Positions 1 through 5,994 of a DNA stretch of 8,851 nt are shown one piece after another. Position 1 is the stretch's first letter, and every line of letters begins with the position of its first letter. Under the pieces are notes generated by a model. The model saw only the letters and a program-made list of their open reading frames with translations. It searched no databases and was not told where the DNA came from. Both the position numbers and the translations under genes were made by a program. Where the stretch lies: assembly GCA_949128015.1 (NCBI GenBank), contig CASBRC010000219.1, positions 1-8,851 of the forward strand, given 5' to 3'. This DNA is from Synechococcales cyanobacterium PMM_0003 (GTDB lineage: Bacteria; Cyanobacteriota; Cyanobacteriia; Pseudanabaenales; Pseudanabaenaceae).

Positions 1-775
1 CTTCACCTGCAATTCGCCATTTTTCAAACTGCTCAGGCGTGACAAACTCATGCAAAGTCAAATGCTTAGCAGAAGGTTGCAGATATTGACCGATGGTAAT
101 AATATCGCAATCCACGGCTCTAAGATCGCGCATCACTTCCAAAACCTCTTCATGGGTTTCGCTCATGCCCACCATGATTCCCGACTTGGTATAGACCCAA
201 GGCGCAATTTCACGGGCGCGGCGCAATAGCTCCAAACTCCGTTGATATTCTCCTTGTGGGCGAACTTTACGATAAAGCCTTGGCACTGTCTCCGTATTGT
301 GATTAAGCACATGAGGACGAGCTTCTAGAATTGTAGCTAACGCTTCCCAATTGGAACAAAGGTCAGGAATGAGAAGTTCAATTGTGGTTTGGGGCATCAA
401 TTTACGAATTTCTTCAATGCATCTCACAAACTGAGACGCGCCACCATCGGGCAAATCATCACGATTAACTGAAGTAACGACGACATGTTTAAGCTTCATC
501 CGTCGGACGGCTTCACCCAAATTAATTGGTTCCATCGGATCGAGCGCTTGCGGCTTTTTCTCAAAGTCAATATCGCAATAAGGACAAGCGCGAGTACAAG
601 CTGGCCCCATGATCAAAAACGTGGCAGTACCTTGGCTAAAGCATTCGCCAATATTTGGACAAGATGCTTCTTCGCAAACAGTATTTAGCCCCAAGTCGCG
701 CAGGACTTCTGTAACGTTGCCAATGCGCTCCCACTGAGGGGCTTTAACTCGCAACCAATCTGGTTTGACTGCCAT
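1..775 (-). CDS. lipA: Lipoyl synthase (partial, C terminus beyond left edge)
   Basis: Radical-SAM enzyme that inserts two sulfurs into octanoyl groups on lipoyl-dependent proteins, such as the E2 subunits of 2-oxoacid dehydrogenases and glycine cleavage H protein. Translating the minus strand from ATG at 773-775 gives 258 residues without a stop, starting [15 protein letters not shown]. The auxiliary 4Fe-4S cluster cysteines are C34, C39 and C45 ([12 protein letters not shown]), and the radical-SAM CX3CX2C motif is C60, C64 and C67 (CTRACPYC). Further family blocks are [31 protein letters not shown] and TIGQYLQPS. The family is usually about 290-300 aa, so some 30-40 C-terminal residues are missing, including the RSSYHA-type motif whose serine binds the auxiliary cluster. 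Upstream lies a 132-nt spacer with the argD terminator, so lipA probably has its own promoter. The ribosome binding site is weak (AGG about 11 nt before ATG). The identification is very secure. Confidence 0.97.
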   Translation of the reverse strand, partial: MAVKPDWLRVKAPQWERIGNVTEVLRDLGLNTVCEEASCPNIGECFSQGTATFLIMGPACTRACPYCDIDFEKKPQALDPMEPINLGEAVRRMKLKHVVVTSVNRDDLPDGGASQFVRCIEEIRKLMPQTTIELLIPDLCSNWEALATILEARPHVLNHNTETVPRLYRKVRPQGEYQRSLELLRRAREIAPWVYTKSGIMVGMSETHEEVLEVMRDLRAVDCDIITIGQYLQPSAKHLTLHEFVTPEQFEKWRIAGE

Positions 776-832
776 ATTTGTGATTACCTAGATCTAGCCG
801 ATGCTGTTCATTCAATTTGTGTAACGTTTTAT

Positions 833-861
833 ATCTTAACATCACGAGATATGGCGTTTAA
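833..861 (-). promoter_or_regulatory. Possible promoter for lipA
   Basis: On the minus strand a -35-like TTAAAC (complement of 856-861) and a -10-like TAAGAT (complement of 833-838) are 17 nt apart. They lie between the argD terminator and the lipA start. Each hexamer matches the consensus only partly, so this is a candidate chosen mainly for its position and spacing. The implied leader is roughly 50 nt. Confidence 0.25.
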
Positions 862-865
862 CGTA

Positions 866-902
866 AAAGAGAAAGGCAGCGCGGAGCGCTGCCTTTCTCT
901 TT
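866..902 (-). terminator. Intrinsic terminator after argD
   Basis: A perfect 17-bp inverted repeat (866-882 pairs with 886-902) has a 3-nt loop. Its core is GGCAGCGC/GCGCTGCC, flanked by A/T-rich outer pairs. Read on the minus strand it begins 5 nt after the argD stop (908-910), and the descending arm ends in CTTTCTCTTTT, giving the U-rich tail. The size, loop and position make it a convincing rho-independent terminator that separates argD from lipA. Confidence 0.9.
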
Positions 903-907
903 GGGGT

Positions 908-2170
908 TTACTCGAAACTTGCGATCGCATTATCGACAATTGCTAATGCTTGATCGATCTCCTCTGCCGAAACAATCAGTGGCGGTACAAAACGTACAAC
1001 CTTCACACCCGCAGGCACTAATAACAAACCATGCTCAATTCCTGCGGCAACCACATCACGAGCTTGAATCTTGCTGGACTCTTGTAATACCATGCCATCA
1101 ATCAAGCCCCAGCCACGGACTGAAGCAATATGTTGTGGATAGCGATCGCAAATAGCTTGCAGCCCAGTCCGCAGTTGTTGACCACGCTCTCTTGCATTAG
1201 CGATCAGATTATCCTTAACCATGGTGCTACAAACCGCTAGGGCAACAGCGCAGACAAAAGGATTACCACCAAAGGTACTCGCATGATCGCCAGCCTCAAA
1301 CACATCGCAAGAAGACTTACACATCATTGCGCCAATGGGAATGCCGCCACCTAAGCCCTTAGCTGAGGTAAAGATATCGGGCTGAATGCCGAGATTTTCA
1401 TAACCCCAGAGCATTCCACTGCGTCCCATGCCGACTTGGACTTCATCGATAATTAGCAAGATTTTCTTCTCGTCGCAAATTTCCCGAATGCGAGCGAAAT
1501 AAGCGCGATCGCCTGGATTCACACCACCTTCACCTTGTAATGGTTCGAGCATGATCGCGCAGAGTCGGGTTTCATATTTTTTAACGGCAGCTTCTAGAGC
1601 AGCGATGTCGTTATAAGGAACGTAATCAAACCCTTGGACTAAGGGCGCAAAGTTTTTGTGATATTTGGGCTGACCCGTCGCTGTTACGGTAGCAAGTGTG
1701 CGTCCGTGAAAACTAGCATTAGCCGTCAAGATCAAGGGATCTTCGATGCCAAGCTTCGTATGGGCATATTTACGCGCTAACTTAATTGCACCTTCATTGG
1801 CTTCAGCACCAGAGTTACAGAAAAATGCTTTGTCAGCACAGGAGTTTTGTACCAGCCATTTAGCCAATTGACCTTGGGGCGCAAAATAAAACAAATTAGA
1901 GGCGTGGTGCAAGGTTTGGATTTGCTCAGTTACGGCTTTTACCATTGCAGGATGTGCGTGTCCTAAGGTACAGGTAGCAATACCAGCCACAAAATCCAAA
2001 TATTCTTTACCTGTGCTGTCCCACACTCGACAACCTGCGCCGCGCTCTAATGCGATCGGAAATCTGGCATAGGTACTCATTACATATTGGTTAAACTCGG
2101 CTATGGAGTCAGTTGTAACCTGAGTATTTGCCTGAACTTGAGATTGTACTTCTAACGTAGTTGGAGACAT
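908..2170 (-). CDS. argD: Acetylornithine aminotransferase
   Basis: PLP-dependent class III aminotransferase that converts N-acetylglutamate 5-semialdehyde and glutamate to N2-acetylornithine and 2-oxoglutarate, in cytoplasmic arginine synthesis. From ATG at 2168-2170 the protein has 420 aa, the usual family length. Visible motifs are NSGAEANE (about 119-126, phosphate-binding loop), SFHGRT, EPLQGEGG, IIDEVQ with Asp242 (contacts the PLP pyridine nitrogen) and TSAKGLGGGIPIGA with the Schiff-base Lys271. The frame stays open up to 2278, but that extension (MYGICLPATG...) does not look like ArgD, would overlap the divergent cyclase gene, and would start upstream of the promoter inferred at 2208-2250. 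ATG 2170 is therefore preferred, although no clear Shine-Dalgarno precedes it. A strong terminator follows directly. ArgD enzymes often also act on succinyldiaminopimelate or ornithine, so substrate range is not settled by sequence. Confidence 0.95.
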   Translation of the reverse strand: MSPTTLEVQSQVQANTQVTTDSIAEFNQYVMSTYARFPIALERGAGCRVWDSTGKEYLDFVAGIATCTLGHAHPAMVKAVTEQIQTLHHASNLFYFAPQGQLAKWLVQNSCADKAFFCNSGAEANEGAIKLARKYAHTKLGIEDPLILTANASFHGRTLATVTATGQPKYHKNFAPLVQGFDYVPYNDIAALEAAVKKYETRLCAIMLEPLQGEGGVNPGDRAYFARIREICDEKKILLIIDEVQVGMGRSGMLWGYENLGIQPDIFTSAKGLGGGIPIGAMMCKSSCDVFEAGDHASTFGGNPFVCAVALAVCSTMVKDNLIANARERGQQLRTGLQAICDRYPQHIASVRGWGLIDGMVLQESSKIQARDVVAAGIEHGLLLVPAGVKVVRFVPPLIVSAEEIDQALAIVDNAIASFE

Positions 2171-2207
2171 GGATAAAAATGTGATAATGCTGTTAATTTC
2201 ATTATCA

Positions 2208-2250
2208 ATGATACGAGAGTTTTCGTTAGTACTTCTGTAGTCGAAAGTAC
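2208..2250 (-). promoter_or_regulatory. Candidate NtcA-activated promoter of argD
   Basis: The minus strand carries GTACTTTCGACTAC (complement of 2237-2250), an exact GTA-N8-TAC match to the NtcA operator. It is followed after 23 nt by TATCAT (complement of 2208-2213), which fits the TAN3T -10 box. This is the layout known for class II NtcA-activated promoters, with the operator centred near -41.5 and replacing the -35 box. The predicted transcription start is near 2201-2202, about 31 nt before the argD ATG. An overlapping inverted repeat GTACTT/AAGTAC (2229-2234 and 2245-2250) is also present. Function is inferred; the motif and spacing are seen directly. Confidence 0.55.
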
Positions 2251-2267
2251 CCGTAGCAGGTAAACAT

Positions 2268-3947
2268 ATGCCATACATTATTCAAAATCAAGGTACTCCT
2301 CACGAGCGTATCTGCGATCTAAGACAGGGAGTTAATACAGTTGGGCGCGGGCTAGACAATAGTATTGTCGTTGAGGATGATGCGCGTAGTCTTTCCCGTC
2401 ATCACGCAGAAATTCAGGTAACTGATAAAGGGCTATATGTTAGTGATCTGAATAGTAGTAATGGCACTTTTGTTAATCAGATCAAGATTATTCAACAAAA
2501 ACTGACTCATGGGGATTTGGTGCAGTTTGGTAGTGTCGTATTTCGATTGGTTGATGAATCAAAATACGATATTCAACTGAGCAAGGAACAAGAATTACCA
2601 ACCTCAGGCTTATCGATTTTAATGCGAGTTTCGCCAGAAAAATCTCGCGTCAATATGCAAGATTTGCTAAAACAACAGAGTCTTAAAACTTCAGGCTCTG
2701 TGCTGATGATTCAGGGTAATGATGATTCACAGAGGACATCAGCTAAGTTAAGGGTTTTGCTGGAGGTCAGTCAACAATTAGCATCTCCAGAAACTTATTC
2801 GGCATTGCCTGAAAAGATTCTGGAATTATTATTAAAAATCATGTCGGTCGATCGCGCCGTGTTGTTATTGGTCGATGAGAAAACAGGAATACTAGAGCCA
2901 AAAGCCTACAAGTTTAGCAATCCAGATGCGATCGCAGATTTAAATTTTTATAGCCGAAAAATTACTAACTTTGTTTTGAAACAAGGGGATGCGATCATTA
3001 GTGATGATGCTTCTGGGGATATCCGTTTTGATAGCTCTCAGTCAATCATCCAGCAATCAATCCAAGCTGCCATGTGTGCGCCATTAAAGCCTAGGGACAA
3101 GGCAATTGGGGTGCTGTATGTAGATAATCTATCGCGTGGTTATGCCTACCATAAAGAAGATTTAGAATTTTTGACTAGTCTTGCCAATCAAGCTGCGATC
3201 GCAATCGAAAATGCCAATCTGTATCGCAATATGCAATCAGAAGTCATTCGTCGGACAAAGCTAGAGCGATTTTTCCCTGCGGCTGTGAGCAAAAAAATTG
3301 AGGAGGGCTGGGACTTAAATCGGATTATTGAGACAGAAGTTACGGCTTTATTTTCTGATATCAGTGGCTTTACGGAAATGACAGCCCCAATGCAGCCGCG
3401 CAAGGTTCTCGAATTTTTGAATGAATATTTCAAAGTGATGGTTGAAGATATTGTCTTCCCATTTGGCGGGACTTTAGAGAAATATATTGCCGATGCTCTT
3501 TTAGCAGTTTGGGGTTCTCCCTACCAAAAAGATGATGACGCGATTATGGCGGTTAATGCTGCGATCGCCATGCAATGGGCGATGAAACAATTAAATGAAG
3601 ATTGGACAGAACAAGGACGCGATCTGCAAATCCAGATTCACATTGGTTTGAACAGTGGCATGGTCGCCGCAGGGAATATTGGCTCCGAGAATCTGATCCA
3701 GTACACAAATATTGGCGACACGATGAATGTGGCTAGCCGAATTTGTTCAGCCGCAAAAGCGGGAGAGGTCTTTATTTCTGAAAGTACAATGATCAAGATT
3801 TCTGAACTAAATCTACCATTAGAGAAGTTAGAGATGATTAAAGTCAAGGGCAAAGAAGAACCATTACAGTTATATCGAGTCCTTTGGGAAAATGTTGATG
3901 TTAAAGAATTGCTGAGCAAGTCTAAGACCAGTTTTGCGAGTTCCTAA
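2268..3947 (+). CDS. FHA-GAF adenylate cyclase (class III)
   Basis: Predicted soluble signalling enzyme making cAMP from ATP. An N-terminal FHA domain (about 23-77) has VGRG (G26-R27), SRHH (S43-H46) and NSSNGT (N62-T67), the phosphothreonine-binding signature. A linker leads to a GAF domain (about 175-316) ending in NQAAIAIENANLY, then a short helical link and the cyclase domain (about 353-535). Metal-binding aspartates are D364 (FSDISGF) and D409 (KYIADALLA). K405 and T480 (QYTNIGD) form a Lys/Thr purine-selecting pair like that of Anabaena CyaB1, which argues for ATP over GTP. N487 and R491 (MNVASR) are the transition-state residues. All catalytic positions are present, so it should be active alone as a homodimer. 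No membrane segment is seen. The ATG at 2268 has AGG 7 nt upstream. Position 408 is Ala where Gly is usual. It is divergent from argD and convergent with the nrt-side genes. Cyanobacterial relatives with FHA plus cyclase exist (for example Synechocystis Cya1), but orthology cannot be judged here. Confidence 0.93.
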   Translation: MPYIIQNQGTPHERICDLRQGVNTVGRGLDNSIVVEDDARSLSRHHAEIQVTDKGLYVSDLNSSNGTFVNQIKIIQQKLTHGDLVQFGSVVFRLVDESKYDIQLSKEQELPTSGLSILMRVSPEKSRVNMQDLLKQQSLKTSGSVLMIQGNDDSQRTSAKLRVLLEVSQQLASPETYSALPEKILELLLKIMSVDRAVLLLVDEKTGILEPKAYKFSNPDAIADLNFYSRKITNFVLKQGDAIISDDASGDIRFDSSQSIIQQSIQAAMCAPLKPRDKAIGVLYVDNLSRGYAYHKEDLEFLTSLANQAAIAIENANLYRNMQSEVIRRTKLERFFPAAVSKKIEEGWDLNRIIETEVTALFSDISGFTEMTAPMQPRKVLEFLNEYFKVMVEDIVFPFGGTLEKYIADALLAVWGSPYQKDDDAIMAVNAAIAMQWAMKQLNEDWTEQGRDLQIQIHIGLNSGMVAAGNIGSENLIQYTNIGDTMNVASRICSAAKAGEVFISESTMIKISELNLPLEKLEMIKVKGKEEPLQLYRVLWENVDVKELLSKSKTSFASS

Positions 3948-3983
3948 AAGCTGTGCGTGCGCTACAGCTTCTGAGAGCTTTTA
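3945..3983 (+). terminator. Possible terminator hairpin after the cyclase gene
   Basis: Two alternative pairings are seen at the stop codon. AAGCTGT (3948-3954) pairs with ACAGCTT (3964-3970), and the longer-range TAAAAGCT (3945-3952) pairs with AGCTTTTA (3976-3983). The second arm contains a short T-run. The stems are short and the tail is weak, so termination activity is uncertain. The rest of the convergent spacer (to 4105) holds one HIP1 octamer (4013-4020) and nothing else recognisable. Confidence 0.35.
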
Positions 3984-4105
3984 CCCTACTGATGATGATT
4001 TTGTGGATTTATGCGATCGCAGTGTGGGAAGAGAAATCATTTAATGTGCTTTCCGTATTTGAATTTACACTTTCTTTCAACAAATGTGAAACACTACCCT
4101 CTGCC

Positions 4106-5044
4106 TTAAGGATTGCAATAGGAGCAATACATTGGATCGGCTGATTGCACTCCATCTGGAAATAAGCTTTCTTGTTTAAAATTACAGCGATCGCAACGAT
4201 ATACATGAGCGCGAGTAACTTGTGTCGGAAATCCACATAGTTCACACCGTAATCCTTTGAGTCTCTCCACTACATCAAAATTTACAAAATTACAATTAGG
4301 ACAAAGTTGCTGTAACCTGCGAACTAAATCTTCTGTCGCCTTGGCAATGTTTTTTATGCGCGTGGGGTTGTAGTGCGATCGCATATCTGTCTCTATGTGA
4401 ATTTGAGGCGATCGCTTTAACAATTCATTCACGGATTCTTTAAGCAGATCTTCTGAATTAATTCCCTTATGAATTGCCTTCTTTGCCGAAGTATGAGCAT
4501 TTGGCATCAGGACGATCGCATGATCGGGAAAGCCGACTTTGAGCGCAAATTCATAGGCTTGCTCGTAGCTAGAAACTACCTGATGGCGAAAGTTTGTATT
4601 AGTGGAGAGAGATTCGCCATAAACACTGAAGTCATATTTTTTGTCAAGCAACAATACAATTTCGCGATTGTAAGGAATCCCAAAAATCGGGTGCGGGAAA
4701 AAGCTCCCTTCGCTAGCGATCGCAAGATCGGTATTAACAAAGTCTAAACCTCTCTCCGCTTTAAGTTTTGCTGTCTCAACTTGACTAGCAGGGCGATCAA
4801 TATCGCGAGTAAATGTGCCAAACAAGTCGCTATTAAAGTCGGTAGGAGTCACAGAACGAATTCCTAGTGACTCTTGCAAGATCGGTGCGATCGCAGTTTC
4901 CTTACGATGCATCGTCGCAATTACCGCAATGCGATCGCAAAATTCAATTCTATGATCTTGTCCCCCTCTCCCCTTGGGAGAGGGGCTAGGGGTGAGGGCA
5001 TCTTGTCTCTCAATGGAATATGGGGTGAGGGCATCACTCGTCAT
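4106..5044 (-). CDS. DUF6671-type zinc-ribbon protein of unknown function
   Basis: From ATG at 5042-5044 the protein has 312 aa; a TTG two codons earlier could also serve. The conserved-looking body begins at about residue 36 (CDRIAVIATMHRKE). It continues through FGTFTRDI, AIASEGSFFPHP, YNREIVLLLD and HIETDMRSHYNPTRIKNIAKAT to a C-terminal part with four CXXC pairs (C248/C251, C267/C270, C284/C287, C307/C310), consistent with two zinc ribbons. It ends in CSYCNP. I recall this layout from a cyanobacterial family called DUF6671; no function is known to me. No signal peptide or membrane segment is evident. Residues about 5-28 are encoded by a dispersed hairpin repeat (ALTPSPSPKGRGG), so the natural N terminus is doubtful. 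The only later ATG (residue 45) would cut into the core. The gene overlaps the nrtD stop region by 11 nt, suggesting co-transcription and possibly coupled translation with nrtBCD. Six HIP1 octamers lie inside it. Confidence 0.8.
   Translation of the reverse strand: MTSDALTPYSIERQDALTPSPSPKGRGGQDHRIEFCDRIAVIATMHRKETAIAPILQESLGIRSVTPTDFNSDLFGTFTRDIDRPASQVETAKLKAERGLDFVNTDLAIASEGSFFPHPIFGIPYNREIVLLLDKKYDFSVYGESLSTNTNFRHQVVSSYEQAYEFALKVGFPDHAIVLMPNAHTSAKKAIHKGINSEDLLKESVNELLKRSPQIHIETDMRSHYNPTRIKNIAKATEDLVRRLQQLCPNCNFVNFDVVERLKGLRCELCGFPTQVTRAHVYRCDRCNFKQESLFPDGVQSADPMYCSYCNP
4961..4998. repeat. Dispersed hairpin repeat inside the DUF6671-type gene
   Basis: CCCCTCTCCC (4963-4972) and GGGAGAGGGG (4976-4985) form a perfect 10-bp stem with a 3-nt loop, followed by CTAGGGGTGAGGG. 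Read on the minus strand it is in frame and encodes ALTPSPSPKGRGG near the N terminus of the overlapping gene. It resembles small dispersed repeats that are common in cyanobacterial genomes. Confidence 0.8.
4989..5035. repeat. 14-bp direct repeat at the nrtD / DUF6671 junction
   Basis: GGGGTGAGGGCATC occurs at 4989-5002 and again at 5022-5035, exactly 33 bp apart, so the reading frame is kept. The right copy ends within the nrtD stop codon (TGA, complement of 5034-5036). It encodes DALTP twice in the overlapping gene. Confidence 0.85.
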
Positions 5045-5870
5045 GGGCAAAACGGTTATACAGGAAGTCTAGAGCAGTATTTCTTAGATCGTAGTATAAA
5101 GGATCTTCCATGATTTGAGCGCGATCGCGAGGGCGAGGGAAAGGTATCCGCATAATTTCACCAATATTGGCGGCGGGACCATTGGTCATCATTACAAGGC
5201 GATCGGCTAAGAATAAAGCCTCATCAATATCGTGGGTAATCATCAGTACTGTGCAGCGATGCTCTGTCCAGATTTGTAGTAACTCCTCTTGGAGTTCCTC
5301 CTTTGTAATTGCGTCCAACGCGCCAAAAGGTTCATCAAGGATGAGAACTTCAGGACGAATTGATAAAGCTCTGGCGATCGAAACTCTCTGTTTCATCCCA
5401 CCTGAAATCTGTGTTGGTTTCTTGTCGGCAGATTCACTTAAACCGACCATCGCCAGATGATGACGGACAATATCATTTTTCTCGCTTTTCGATAGATTTG
5501 GATAAACAGAATCAACGGCAAGATGGACATTTTCATAAACTGTCAGCCAAGGCAAGAGCGCATAACCTTGGAATACCACCATTCTTTCGGGACCTGGTTT
5601 GGTAATCAGTTTGCCGTTAACTATAACCTCACCGATAGAGGGCTTTGAGAACCCGCCAACCATGTTTAATAATGTGGATTTACCGCAGCCAGAGTGACCA
5701 ATCAAGCAAATAAATTCACCTTCTTGAATATGGAGATTGACATCTTTGAGGACAACATATTCGCCTTGGGCGGTAGGGAATGCTTTTGAGACTTTTTCAA
5801 TGCGAACGAATGCTTCTTGAGGTGGCAAAGTTGCGATCGCATTATCTTGATTGAGAGTTGTTTGGGTCAT
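5034..5870 (-). CDS. nrtD: Nitrate ABC transporter ATP-binding subunit NrtD
   Basis: Cytoplasmic ATPase that, paired with NrtC, powers uptake of nitrate and nitrite through the NrtB permease. The 278-aa protein is full length for the family. It has Walker A GHSGCGKST (58-66), Q-loop Gln101, signature ISGGMKQ (155-161), Walker B VLILDE (175-180), D-loop GALD and H-loop His213 (THD). The ending, DPLYYDLRNTALDFLYNRFAHDE, is of the nitrate/taurine-type ATPase group. It lacks the NrtA-like C-terminal domain of its upstream neighbour NrtC, as expected for NrtD. It follows nrtC after a 124-nt spacer and its last 11 nt overlap the start of the next gene. No Shine-Dalgarno is visible before ATG 5870. 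Close paralogues (CmpD for bicarbonate, CynD for cyanate) cannot be excluded from this subunit alone; the assignment leans on the NrtC features. Confidence 0.88.
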   Translation of the reverse strand: MTQTTLNQDNAIATLPPQEAFVRIEKVSKAFPTAQGEYVVLKDVNLHIQEGEFICLIGHSGCGKSTLLNMVGGFSKPSIGEVIVNGKLITKPGPERMVVFQGYALLPWLTVYENVHLAVDSVYPNLSKSEKNDIVRHHLAMVGLSESADKKPTQISGGMKQRVSIARALSIRPEVLILDEPFGALDAITKEELQEELLQIWTEHRCTVLMITHDIDEALFLADRLVMMTNGPAANIGEIMRIPFPRPRDRAQIMEDPLYYDLRNTALDFLYNRFAHDE

Positions 5871-5914
5871 CGGTTTAGTTAATAAATGATTTGTATTGGA
5901 TAAAACTATTTTTA

Positions 5915-5994
5915 CCCCCCTCAGTCCCCCCTTGAAAGGGGGGAAGCTTGAATCTATTTTTGTTCTCCCCCTTGAAAGGGGGAGTTAGAGGGGG
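5915..5994. repeat. Double C/G-run hairpin in the nrtC-nrtD spacer
   Basis: Two hairpins, CCCCCC TTGAAA GGGGGG (5926-5943) and CTCCCCC TTGAAA GGGGGAG (5965-5984), stand in tandem. Outer C-run (5915-5920) and G-run (5990-5994) arms make a nested palindrome that ends directly at the nrtC stop. It fills most of the 124-nt gap. The remainder (5871-5914) is A/T-rich without a clear promoter. The copy in the nrtB-nrtC spacer has the same plan. Confidence 0.85.

Noticed and set aside
788..797. 10-bp palindrome CTAGATCTAG upstream of lipA
   Set aside because: Short and without a second copy; no basis for calling it an operator.
485..1155. Plus-strand ORFs of 67 and 84 codons opposite lipA and argD
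   Set aside because: They are antisense to well-identified genes and have no family resemblance.
2237..2267. NtcA site as an activator of the plus-strand cyclase gene
   Set aside because: With the operator at -41.5 the transcription start would fall near 2285, inside the coding sequence. The geometry fits only argD.
2171..2278. 36-residue N-terminal extension of argD to 2278
   Set aside because: It does not resemble ArgD, overlaps the start of the divergent cyclase gene and would begin upstream of the inferred argD promoter.
3953..4144. 63-aa GTG-started plus-strand ORF with a hydrophobic start
   Set aside because: It lies in the convergent spacer, runs antisense into the DUF6671-type gene and has no ribosome binding site or recognisable similarity.
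4009..4245. 78-aa minus-strand ORF overlapping the end of the DUF6671-type gene in another frame
   Set aside because: The DUF6671-type frame has the complete CXXC pattern and the expected CNP ending here, so the overlapping frame is incidental and no frameshift needs to be invoked.
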